A stretch of DNA of 64,000 nt from assembly GCA_022606135.1 (NCBI GenBank), contig JABYQN010000003.1, positions 2,666,001 to 2,730,000 on the forward strand. The letters are read 5' to 3'. Both the position numbers and the translations under genes were made by a program. Shown here piece after piece: positions 55,901-63,738 of this stretch; the first letter of the stretch is position 1; every line of letters starts with the position of its first letter. The stretch comes from Fomes fomentarius (Eukaryota > Basidiomycota > Agaricomycetes > Polyporales > Polyporaceae). The notes under the pieces are model-generated. The model had not been told where the DNA came from, did not search any database, and saw nothing but the letters and a program-made list of their open reading frames with translations.

Positions 55901-57636
55901 GCATCTCGGAGACTAGGTATGCAGTCATAGTCAAAGCTTATCGAGTTCAGATGCAGCTCTGATATTGTCTCCGTAGACTCCGCCAGGCCTCTCAGCATCT
56001 CTGCATTGCCAAGATCTAACTCGATATTGTAAGTTGCCAGCCCCGGAGGGTGGTTCTTCCTATCTGACTTGATATGACTTCCTCTAGGACAGTTCCGTTG
56101 CATGTGCCCTGTCTCCTTGCAAATGAAGCATTTGCCGGATGCCCAAAGGTCGTCACGCTCCTGTTGCGAAAGGTTCGGACCACTCGGCCGGTCATGCTTC
56201 TTGTTCTGACCTCCGCGATCATTCGCGCGCCCTCCGTTAGGGCGGTTTTGGGGTCTACTAGGCCCACCTCCTCGCTGCCATCCTTGCCCGCGCCCCATAG
56301 GACGACCTCCTCGAGCCGAACGCACATTATAATCATGCCTATCAGGAGGTCGAGACGACGAGGGAGCCGAGCTATTGCTAGGCCCCGCAGAAGGTTCATG
56401 GCGAGGACGGAAATGACCAGGACGCGAAGGGTTTCCACCGGTACGTGGTCCCCGGCCGTCGAGTGCTTCTCGCGCTAACTCAATTACCTGCGCGCGAGCT
56501 TTGACGTCATCATAGGGACTTTTCAGAGTCATCATTTGTTTCCAGAGCTCGCTCTGGATATACTTATCAAGCCCGTACCAGAACACGTCCACGCGCTCCT
56601 CGTTCCGGTCCATGCCAAGGATCAAGAACAAGTTCTCAAGCTCGTACGCATAGGCTTGAATGGTGCGCCCATTCTGGCGAGTGTTCCGTAGCTTTTCACG
56701 CATACGCTGACGGAAGTTGATAGGGAAACAGTAATTGAATAGCCCCACCAGAATGTCCTTGAAGGCGAATGCCTTCGGGTTCCGGGAGATGGTATTAACA
56801 TAGAACTCATGAGCCCGATCCTTTAGGAACCGTGAAACGATAGCAGCATGACGACGCGGCTTGACGCGATATTCATCTAGGTAATCCCGCATCTGATTGA
56901 TGAACTTATGGAATACTGTTAGGTCCGCTTGTCCCGAATACGGCTCTGGGTCCTGTGGCTTCGAGATCGGTACCTTCTGCTTCGAAGGACGTTTACGCCG
57001 TGAAGACCTGCGTCTTTTCGACCCACGACGACGCTTGTGACGCCTTCGATGACGATGACGCCGGCCGGACGAACTGCTAGTGCTCGAAGGAGTATCGGAG
57101 GAGTAGTCGGAAGATGAATCCCCCAGGGTGTATGAGCCATTGCTTACAGAAGAGCCCGAGCTCGTACTTGAATCAGACGAGCTAGACGAGCTGGAGCTCG
57201 ATGAACTAGGAGGATCCCCGCCTCCTACTGACATATCACGCAGAGTGCGCCCTATGAAACTGCTGGGCTCGAGCTGAGAGATAGGCTGAGGAAGCCTGGC
57301 TGCCTTCCTCGCCTTCCTAGAGTGGCGGGTGCTTGTCTCAGCAGCACCAGGTCGAAGGGTATCTTCGACGAATGCAACTGCCATCCCTTGAGATGGATCC
57401 GGTAGTGCAGCCCGCACCTTTCTTTTAGATTTCTTACCCTTATGGCGCGGGCGCGACTTCTTATGTATGCTAGCAGACGGGACGGTAGTACGAACTGTAT
57501 GTAGTCTAGAGTCTGGAATAGACCTATCAGACCCTTCGTTGTCATACCCTCGGTATTGCCTGAGCTCGCGCCGAGTTACAGCTAGCTGCCTCATGAGCTC
57601 ATGCTCAAGAGCCGTAGGTTGATGTTGTTTGCCCCC
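49939..57636 (-). CDS. Fused Gag-Pol polyprotein with C-terminal extension, 5' partial
   Basis: A single open frame of 2565 codons inside the element; the frame also runs 45 codons into the neighbouring LTR, up to an ATG at 57771, but that part is an artefact of the insertion. Numbering from 57771: Ser run and Arg/Lys-rich region at about 185-265; capsid-like region at about 270-440; CCHC knuckle CFICKETGHMQRNC at about 545; about 470 residues without a known domain; protease ALLDTGSLSDF at about 1027; reverse transcriptase with VYLDDIAIYS at about 1347; RNase H near 1490; integrase zinc region near 1870 (CVTCKRSK) and core (GVDFVGPLP, SDRDVLFTS, AYHPESDGSTERANR); and a chromodomain-like end near 2240 (FEALWKSGDHTWVPYE). 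A further 350 or so residues of unknown role follow. There is no frameshift between gag and pol. Confidence 0.9.
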   Translation of the reverse strand, partial: GGKQHQPTALEHELMRQLAVTRRELRQYRGYDNEGSDRSIPDSRLHTVRTTVPSASIHKKSRPRHKGKKSKRKVRAALPDPSQGMAVAFVEDTLRPGAAETSTRHSRKARKAARLPQPISQLEPSSFIGRTLRDMSVGGGDPPSSSSSSSSSSSDSSTSSGSSVSNGSYTLGDSSSDYSSDTPSSTSSSSGRRHRHRRRHKRRRGSKRRRSSRRKRPSKQKVPISKPQDPEPYSGQADLTVFHKFINQMRDYLDEYRVKPRRHAAIVSRFLKDRAHEFYVNTISRNPKAFAFKDILVGLFNYCFPINFRQRMREKLRNTRQNGRTIQAYAYELENLFLILGMDRNEERVDVFWYGLDKYIQSELWKQMMTLKSPYDDVKARAQVIELAREALDGRGPRTGGNPSRPGHFRPRHEPSAGPSNSSAPSSSRPPDRHDYNVRSARGGRPMGRGQGWQRGGGPSRPQNRPNGGRANDRGGQNKKHDRPSGPNLSQQERDDLWASGKCFICKETGHMQRNCPRGSHIKSDRKNHPPGLATYNIELDLGNAEMLRGLAESTETISELHLNSISFDYDCIPSLRDATWDFVLHDLEGPALQVQALEQCSSLLSDDFSPRSSYEILDDDNDVSIRTYGSMPALQTVTTTSDAGDRDDEDSLKSPPFTVTWDEPDGSSDGSSSPPAAGGLAIAIESDMIHSVVADLELPRTSAEGNPHYYLGNPYEQRAAAVLNRHRPYWEGGSTDLDHEFFLVHQVSDTRYVVENTALDFELYVSTEELQDGCSDLPNMYRAALRAERVDGDPEVLDGSSELLGDVLAEVLEQRLNESIPYPDRDKCDNLPSRFRCFQLSNVVEIQDNYLSIVVSMDCTLLEGNPYFDFRDWYVNAARRMHAERLPALQESNAEIDSLSDWSNWQEDGFGTLSEVSSDGREGVITGLELNAVRPAKMKKAVETITLQRNAAVPRDLNRVVPDPIVVVVHVNGHPARALLDTGSLSDFISNRLAHQLKVLTFELAQPIPLTLAVQGSRAKINYGCTAEVEYQNICAKRYFDVANLLNYDVILGTPFFFQHRVLAGLNPTRVIVGSNSPLPVEGKQVRVLESRAASVFADHLDAARQELRQYAQPICMDASDSPLPPLRAINHTIPLKDESKIYSWRPSRCPDALRALWIEKRDAYVKSGRWKMTNARNTSPMLLLTKPGTGVKGVPHRLRVVCDLRERNANTHKVTSPLPDMEAILRRVSRKPYRTLIDGKDAYEQIRIEPEHVSRTAMTSPDGNMVSLVLQQGDCNAVATYQTLMNHIFAPFLGVFMDVYLDDIAIYSDTLVEHVKHVKQVIDILRKEMLYLSATKLRFLCSEMKILGRIVDDQGIRMDPDKVDCVLNWKVPTNKELLRGFLGSVGYLADDVATVRIPMGILNSMTGSEASYKWDFTHQRAFDEIKRLLHAHREHHRVPLDYSEGAPPIWLVTDGSHGGVAGVVTQGTDFHHGHVAAFFSAKLSAAQSNYPVHEIEMLAGVESMRRHRDILLGCHFTWVTDHKALIHLMKQKNLSGRQARWLERIAEFDFVVQYVPGVDNVLADALSRIYAHDRAGTVRAPSEYTYYDEDGDFSSALQSYAISIPVSVDPEGVIEPKPMADAAPVGEGRVLRPQPAKPPVVERPKVDIGTAKTRQPHNTVPAAAMPDNALHGKPKQPRGRKSVPPPETGHPETSREFAKRIHRVILHGPRGERQEGAGPIEQLQPIPEIPDPVILPTEYAKIAPPAIAEGHFISHLSHDTEGLNLIQALKGHYGEDKFFEGILANPKQYKNFLVHDGLVFLRDRGRQLLCIPHTTVEGRNVREVVIRHAHSLLAHLGVNRTLTLLRDHLWWKTMAADVQAYCDTCVTCKRSKPDNQKPYGLLNPLPVPSRPWEAIGVDFVGPLPESSNRNSSFDEITVIIDLLTGMVHLVPSRQNYKAPQVAELMFAEVYKHHGLPHTIVSDRDVLFTSLFWSHLHKLMGVELHMSSAYHPESDGSTERANRTIGQMLRQCIGPNQKDWVSKLPAIEFAINLARSESTGYAPFFLNTGRTPRAMIWDSAGPDEYPGVRAYAQKVKNAIMAAHDSIIAARVKQTRNANRRRRASPFTVNDLVYVSMKNISLPKGYARKLMPKYIGPYRILKDYGNSTYQIDLPANLRRRGIHDSFHASLLRVHQPNDDRLFPGRLDSQVAELEDRDNEWAIDKIISHRGRAEGAIFEALWKSGDHTWVPYETVKQLGVLNAYFDALGIDDVAALEEGLGTPPSDPQIFLGCVRPTHAHRSRRRKPTRRKSSASLSPQVPHHTSSTDLLTSYFADLFDPPIPLQFINMPFSHSFVDSSLPDITVVDANGVAHRVVPDQFRLYVRYDRQLRNGGQGVLALPYGYDNFAGNWNADPNCPYGFARRDEAGNISIRGSSIPNDVLDDIAPLPAVTPLPVEPQYTPQQTAAIDHLLWGAAYREGRTQDRIAAAKAKKSLDRKRKRTEHRVGTQAGTKVELKPESNAAAGSANPRVEGAGPSQTRAPVPEMQDGVADQDAEGDDEELQDVDEHGDVVMRHDKKGKKKTRRA

Positions 57637-57932
57637 TGTAACGGCCCGGATATCGAGAGGAGGGCGAGGGCGAGGCAAGACCGTTACGACGGGCGAGGAC
57701 GAGAGCGAGAGGACAAGAACGTGGTCCCAGGCGAAACTGCGTTGGTTCGACGGGGAATACAGGACGAGCACGACAAGTATAAGACTCGATCACGCAGGCT
57801 ACGGTACCTAGATCGAGATACGGAAATACAGAACGAGCGGCGGGGGCGCATCAGCGCATCAAACAGTAACTACAAAGTCCGTATGTGCTAGAATGGCCAT
57901 GAGGATCGCGTGATGGCGCGAGCGCCATTACA
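57637..57932 (-). repeat. 3' LTR of the nested chromovirus
   Basis: This copy is 296 bp with TG...CA ends. It holds TTGGTTCGAC (57742-57751) and a TATA motif (57778-57781) 30 nt upstream of it on the element strand. Confidence 0.93.
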
Positions 57933-58053
57933 CTACCTCCTCCTCAAGGGAGAGCGCGACATTGCGCGAACTGGATCCCCTCTTAGGGCGCATCACAGTC
58001 CGGAACGTGCGACCACAACCTGCGAGACTTTCGGTCCACAACCCCCCGAACAG

Positions 58054-61000
58054 TCAAGCATCACGGCGTGGTGGCGGTCGAGAGACACGTCCAGAACGGA
58101 GTGTCGTCTGCGACGGCGGCGTGTACTCGACACGAGGGTTAAGGTGGGCAGGAGCAGGTGAAGACGGGCGCGGAGCAGAGTGCGGGACGGCAGGTGCGGG
58201 AGGCGGAGGAGCGGCAGCGGAGGACGGCGGGACCTGTGGGCGAAGGGGAGCAGAAGAATCAGTAGTACGCGCATTGTGATGTAGTATGGATGAAGGACAA
58301 GGAGTGTGGGGGTTACGGCGGTGATAACGTTCAAGGAGTTCATTGTAAGATGTGGAGAGTTCAGAAAGTGGAATCCAACAGTCCTCCTCGGCGGTCGAGT
58401 CCTTGTAATGAACGAGGTACTCATACCGTTGTCCAAGTCGGCGACTGTCGAGAATGGAATGAATAGCGTGTGGGGGAGTGTCAGCAAACAGTTCAAAAGG
58501 AAGTGGCATGGCATGGGCGTGGAAATCGGAAGGGTCATGGTAAGGTTCCAGGAGTGACACATGGAAAACGGGATGGAGACGGGATAAATGAGCGGGGAGA
58601 CGAAGCTTGTAAGCGACGTCGGAGATAGCATGGTCAATGGGAAAAGGGCCAAGGCGGCGGTAATCGAGCTTGTCCGAGGGACGAGTCGTCTTGACGTGAC
58701 GACGCAGCAGCCATACAAGCTGGTCGGGCTGGTACCGAGGTGCTTCACAGACGTGCTCGTTGTAGTACCGAGCCTGGTGTTCCTGTGCAAGCTTCAGCTC
58801 ATCGCGCAGCTCGTCATGAAGACGATCGAGTCGGCGAGCTAAGTCGGCAGCGGCGGGAACCGAAGACGGCTCTGAGAGACGAGGTTCAAAGGAAGGGTGG
58901 AAGCCGTAGTTGGCAAAGAAAGGGGTCTGTTTGGTGGAGGCGTTGACGGAGTTGTTGAACGCGAACTCAGCCAGCGGCAAGTAGTCGACCCAGTCGTCCT
59001 GCTGGTAGGAGACATATGCACGGAGGTAAGCCTCGAGCGTTTGGTTTGTGCGCTCAGTAAGGCCATCGGTCTGCGGATGATATGCGGTCGAATGCTTGAG
59101 TTGTACCTGCAGGAGCTTGGTGAGTTCACGCCAAAACTGGGCGACGAACGTCGAGCCACGGTCTGAGATGATGGAGTCAGGGAGACCGTGATAGCGGAAG
59201 ATGCGGTCGAGGAATAACCAGGCTAAGCCCGGTGCATCCAGCGTCTCATTGCACGGCACAAAATGCGCGTATCGCGTGAAGCGATCGCACACGACCCAGA
59301 TCGAGTCGTAGCCATGTGACAATGGGAGCTTGACGATGTAGTCCATAGACATCGACTGCCATGGGCGGTTGGGGATGTCGAGTGGACGAAGGAGTCCAAA
59401 GGGCTTGTGACGTGGCATCTTGATCCTACCACAGACGTCACAGGCGTGAACGTACTTGCGAACGTAGGTCGTGATGCCGGGCCAGGAGTAGTCACGAAGG
59501 ACGTTATGGAGCGTAGCCTGACGGCCACGGTGACCTGCGAGTGGGGAATCGTGACGAGAATGAAGGATGTCAGCGCGCATAGAACGAGGGATGAAAAGGC
59601 GACCGTCATAGAAGACAAGGTTGCCGTCAAGCTTGAACTTCGGATCTTGACGGGTGAGCGCATCACGCCACTCCTTGTCATCACGAACGGCGGTGTCGTA
59701 CCAGTGCCGTAGCTCGCTCGTGTCGATAGCTGTGGATGTGATGGCGGAAATGTGCAAGGGTTGGTGAGCGGACGATTGAGAGCCTGAGGGAAAAAGTTTC
59801 TGTGTGTGGAAGGGAGTCAGCAGTACTTTTTCATTCGCGCGGAGGACGTCATCCCCCTCTTGAGGCGCGAAATCAGAACGCCTCGATGGCGCGTCCGCAG
59901 GGTTCTTTAGCCCAGGAGCATAATCCAAAACAAAATTAAACTCGGAAAGAAACATAGACCATCGAGCTTGTCGGCGGTTCAAAACGCGCGACGACATAAA
60001 GTACTCGAGGTTCTTATGATCTGAAACAACAGAAACAGGAGGGTCCGTACCAATCAGCCAAGCTCGCATGTCCCTGAAAGACTCGACGATCGCGAGTAGC
60101 TCCTTGTCGTAAACTTCATAATTGATCTCAGCGGGCGAGAGCTTCCGCGAGAAGAAGGCGACGGGATGGAGGAGCCCATCAGAGTCGGGCTGGTGAAGAA
60201 CTCCTGCAATAGCAAAATCTGAAGCGTCAGTAGCAAGGGTGCATGGAAGGTTTGGGTCAAAATGAGAGAGAACTGGTTGCGACATGAAAACATGCTTCAG
60301 CATGGAGAATGCGTCAGCAGCGGCGGGTGTAAGTGTGAAGGGTGCGGCCCGAACGTCCTTCTTGGTGAGTGCATTGAGTGGGACGACGATGCGGGCGTAG
60401 CCATCTATGAAACGACGATAAAAGTTAGTGAATCCAAGAAAAGATTGAACATCCTTGACCGAGGCCGGAGTGGGCCAATCGGCGATGGTCTCGAGCTTGC
60501 GAGGGTGCATCTTGATGCCGTCTGAGCTGAGGAGGTAACCGAGGTACTCGACCTCCGACTGCTCAAAGGTGCACTTCTTTGCATTAGCAAAGAGTCCTGC
60601 CTTGCGAAGCCGATCGAGGACAAGCTTGACGTGATGTTCGTGTTCTTCTGGAGTGCGAGAAAAAATAAGTATGTCATCAATATAGACAACGCAAACAACG
60701 TCAAGCAGGTCGCGCAGCGTGTCTTGAATGAAACCCTGAAAAATGCCTGGAGCGTTAGTGAGACCAAACGGCATGACTGTGTACTCGAAAAGCCCTAAAT
60801 GCGTTCGAAACGCGGTCTTCCATTCATCCCCATCACGTACGCGGATGAGGTTGAACGCGTTCTTGAGGTCTAGGACGGAAAAGACCTTGCATCCTTGGAC
60901 ACGGTCGAGGAGGTCGTCGAAGAGTGGCAGTGGGTACCTGTTCTTCTTGGTGATCGCGTTGAGCCCACGGTAATCTACACATAAGCGTAGTTCACCAGTC

Positions 61001-62405
61001 TTCTTGCGGACAAACAGGACGGGCGACCCAGCGGAAGAGGTCGAGCGGCGGATAAATCCCTTGCGGAGATTTGTTTCGACGTAGTCGAAAAGGACCTGGC
61101 GCTCGTGTTGCGAGAGGTGATACAGGGGTCCAAATGGAGGAATCTTGCCTTCCTCAAGTTCGATTGCAGCGTCGAACTCTGGCCGGTGGGGCGGGAGGTT
61201 CTCAACGTCAACAGGGGAGAAGACCGAGGCATAGTCATGATACTTGTCTGGGACGAACTTGAGGTAGTTCTCAGCTGGCGGCGGCTCTGGCGGCGGGGAC
61301 GTGGATGGGGGTGAAGACGTGTCGGCGAGCGATGCAGCAGCAATAATGTATCCGGGTGTGCCATGGGGGTGATACCAGAGTAGAGCGGAAGGGTTGTTGC
61401 GTGCATACTTGCGGAAGCGCGCCGAGTTGATGAACGAGATGTCGAGGGATGGAGACGAAGGCGGAGACGAGGACTCCACACTGTTAAGACCGGGGCCTAA
61501 GCCAGGTGCAGAAGAGGACATGGGCGGAGGCGAGCTGTTAAGACCGGAGCCTAGGCCAGACTCGGGTGGAGACGAAGGGCGGAAGGTCGTAGTTGCAATG
61601 CGGGATGCTGGAGACGAGAGACGAGGGGCATGCCAGGGGATTGTCGATGCAGACAGATAGGTGCCTCGAGCGTGCGACCAACACGACGCTTGATCAGAGC
61701 GTGTGATGTTATCAGGTTGAGACTTGGTGAGCGTCCGACCGTTAAGACCGAAGCCTAGGCCGATCGACGTCGTAGACAGAGCGTGGAACGAAGAGACAAA
61801 GGTCGGGGGTGGGACGTGGCCGAGTCCTGTGCCCAAGACCGAGACGGGGTGGATCAGGTTGACACCACAGCACGTGAGTGCGAGTTGGCGTCGAGCCCAA
61901 TCGACGGAAGGATTGTGGCGTTGGAGCCAGTCAAGCCCCAGAATGATGGGGTATCTAACAGAAACAACACCTAGAGAAATGACTTCGGAGTGAGCTTGCA
62001 AACGGAGAGACGTAACAACGTCGTGAGTGACCAGACCCGTCGCGATCGGGCGGCCATCGACGGCTGTTATGGGTATGGATTCGTCCTTCAGACGACGTGG
62101 GAGGCTATGCCTATTGGCAAAGGCCAGCGAGACACATGATGCAGTGGCTCCGCTATCAACGAGAGCATGCGTATGGATTGGTTTTCTATTGGGAAACTCG
62201 AGGACAATTGGAACAAAGAAATGGTCAGTGGAAAATTGTGAATTATGGACATGCGAAGATAAACGGAATCGTGGTGCGCCAGCAGGTCTGGGTATCCACA
62301 CGCCGTTGTCTAAACGGACGTGCATTGGAGCACCCGGCGCGGGTGCCTGAGTCCCTTGTGGTGCCGGGAGCTCCGGGACCTTTACATTACTCCCGGCTAG
62401 GCTTT
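58054..62405 (-). CDS. Pol polyprotein (PR-RT-RH-IN-chromodomain) of the nested chromovirus
   Basis: The first in-frame ATG is 62325 (1423 codons), but the frame is open back to the gag slippery site, so entry by -1 frameshift at 62409-62403 is more likely. From that ATG: protease HALVDSGATASCVSL at about 55; a linker with three GLGxGLN repeats between about 165 and 285; reverse transcriptase with VYIDDILIFSR at about 548; RNase H from about 695 (ATDASDFAIAGVL); integrase zinc region at about 910-960; integrase core with SMDYIVKLP, SDRGSTFVAQFW and STAYHPQTDGLTERTNQ; the GPF motif (RRLGPFPIDHAIS); and a chromodomain near 1290-1335 (YEYLVHYKDSTAEEDCW). A Pro/Ala-rich tail ends the protein. No internal stop is present. 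Confidence 0.94.
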
Positions 62406-63596
62406 TCCCGACGAGGGATTAGCCTTAGCCTTGCGCTGCGCATAGCGCAGCTTCGCTTCTGCAGACATATTCGGGCAGTCCGAAACGAGGTGCTTACCTA
62501 CACCACAATAGAAGCACAAGCCTTCTTTGCGGCGGCGTTCGCGTTCTTCGGGCGTGATCTTGCCATGCTTGATAGCGTCGACCTCCATGGGAACGACGTC
62601 ATTTGATCCCGAGGGCACGGGTGCAGCGGGCGTAAATGTTTGGGCAGCAGTAGTGGTGGTAGTCCCTGAGCGAGAAGGGAAGGTGCGGTCAGTAGTACGG
62701 GGCGTGTTCTGGGACTGGCGCCCTGCGGTGTTAGACTTCGAAAAACCCTTACGGTTCTCATCCATCCGCAGTGAGTGGAGCTTGTTGTCAACTTCGACAA
62801 CAATTGGGATCCAGTCTGTCAGAACGTGTGGACGTGGGTGTATGATGAGTTGGAGTCTAAGCTCAGGCTTCAAGCCACGGTCGAAACGACGAATTGCGTA
62901 GCTGTCTGACCACTCCACGTAGTTCAGACACTCCTCGAAATCATTTGCGTACGACGCCGCGGAACCAGTCTGAGTAAGCGATTCGAGCCTCCGAATCATC
63001 TTAGACTCCAGATCGGGGTCATCGAAGCGCTGGCGGAACGCAGCGAGTAGCGTGCTCCACTGGTCCATGATGTTTGGATTGGTCCGCTTCATGGCCTTGA
63101 GCCATGCTCGCGGTGCACCGGGACCCAGCCAACTCGAAAAGAAACGGGACTTAGCTGAATCAGGACCCTCTCTGAGCGCAGCCTGGGCGCTTATTCCGTT
63201 CTCAACGGCGTCGACAAAGGCTTCGACCTCGGTGGACTTGCCGGTGAAGACGACGGGGTCACGAAACCGTGAGTTGCCAGAGGCAGAGGAGTGCGAGGAT
63301 CCCGTGCCGATTTGCTGGAGTCGCATGGTGATGGCCTCGAGGGCTTGGGTCTGAGCGATCTGCTGTCGGCGGGTAGCCTCGGCTGCTTGAGACATGGCGT
63401 CCATGCTCTGTACGAGTTGGAACACGACGGGGTCAGCTGCTTGCTCTTGGGGAGCTTGGGGCTGCGGAGGCTGCTGAGGAGCGTGCTGTTGAGCATCCTG
63501 GGTTGGGTTGAATTGCTGAGGTGGCGGGACGAAATTTGTAGGGGGGCCTTGACCTCCCCAAGCGTCCATGCCCTCCATGGGAATCGAAGAGTTCAA
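62397..63596 (-). CDS. Gag protein of the nested chromovirus
   Basis: The ORF has 399 codons from MNSSIPMEGMDAW. It has a Gln/Pro-rich N-terminus, then a capsid-like region at about 110-280 (FTGKSTEVEAFVDAV, WSTLLAAFRQRF, YANDFEECLNYVEWSD), and a canonical zinc knuckle CFYCGVGKHLVSDC near 370. The stop is TAG 62399-62397. The last codons before it contain the slippery heptamer used to reach pol. Confidence 0.93.
   Translation of the reverse strand: MNSSIPMEGMDAWGGQGPPTNFVPPPQQFNPTQDAQQHAPQQPPQPQAPQEQAADPVVFQLVQSMDAMSQAAEATRRQQIAQTQALEAITMRLQQIGTGSSHSSASGNSRFRDPVVFTGKSTEVEAFVDAVENGISAQAALREGPDSAKSRFFSSWLGPGAPRAWLKAMKRTNPNIMDQWSTLLAAFRQRFDDPDLESKMIRRLESLTQTGSAASYANDFEECLNYVEWSDSYAIRRFDRGLKPELRLQLIIHPRPHVLTDWIPIVVEVDNKLHSLRMDENRKGFSKSNTAGRQSQNTPRTTDRTFPSRSGTTTTTAAQTFTPAAPVPSGSNDVVPMEVDAIKHGKITPEERERRRKEGLCFYCGVGKHLVSDCPNMSAEAKLRYAQRKAKANPSSGKA
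62403..62409 (-). promoter_or_regulatory. Probable -1 ribosomal frameshift site (G GGA AAA) between gag and pol
   Basis: In the gag frame the codons read TCG GGA AAA GCC TAG, so GGGAAAA is an ideal X XXY YYZ heptamer one codon before the stop. After a -1 slip the frame is open through to the pol ORF without a stop. Confidence 0.78.
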
Positions 63597-63726
63597 TCGA
63601 CAGCGAGCGCGGCGCGCTTGACGGATGAGGAAAAGGAAATAACGTTACCGGGTGAGAATGTCGACGATGACGCCGACGCCGAGGACGGAATCGGATACGA
63701 AGCGTTTAAGGTTTTTGAGTTTGATG

Positions 63727-63736
63727 GTCGAACCAA
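63727..63736 (-). promoter_or_regulatory. Putative self-priming site of the nested chromovirus
   Basis: Two nucleotides inside the 5' LTR the minus strand reads TTGGTTCGAC. Its exact 10-nt complement occurs in the LTR transcript (63844-63853 and 57742-57751), where it starts 30 nt after a TATA motif. The related 2.4-kb element shows the same arrangement with changed bases on both sides. Confidence 0.7.
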
Positions 63737-63738
63737 AC

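Larger units (their letters stand above)
49395..57636 (-). mobile_element. Gypsy retrotransposon with fused Gag-Pol, 5' end cut by a nested element
   Basis: Read leftwards, the visible part runs from within gag at 57636 to the 3' LTR ending near 49395. The 5' LTR and gag start lie on the far side of the nested element (57637 onward) and beyond the window. A purine tract (GGAGGGCG on the minus strand, about 49861-49868) precedes the LTR start TGTAACG (49858). The lower LTR boundary at about 49395 is a guess from a TG/CA end, since the partner LTR is not visible. Protein domains show it is a Ty3/gypsy element. Confidence 0.8.

Noticed and set aside
57010..57230. Possible simple-sequence repeat at the Ser/Arg run
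   Set aside because: The codons are mixed and the stretch is coding sequence of Gag, so it is not a microsatellite.
57637..57771. ATG at 57771 as the start of the long Gag-Pol ORF
   Set aside because: This part lies wholly inside the LTR of the nested element and merely happens to be open in the same frame.
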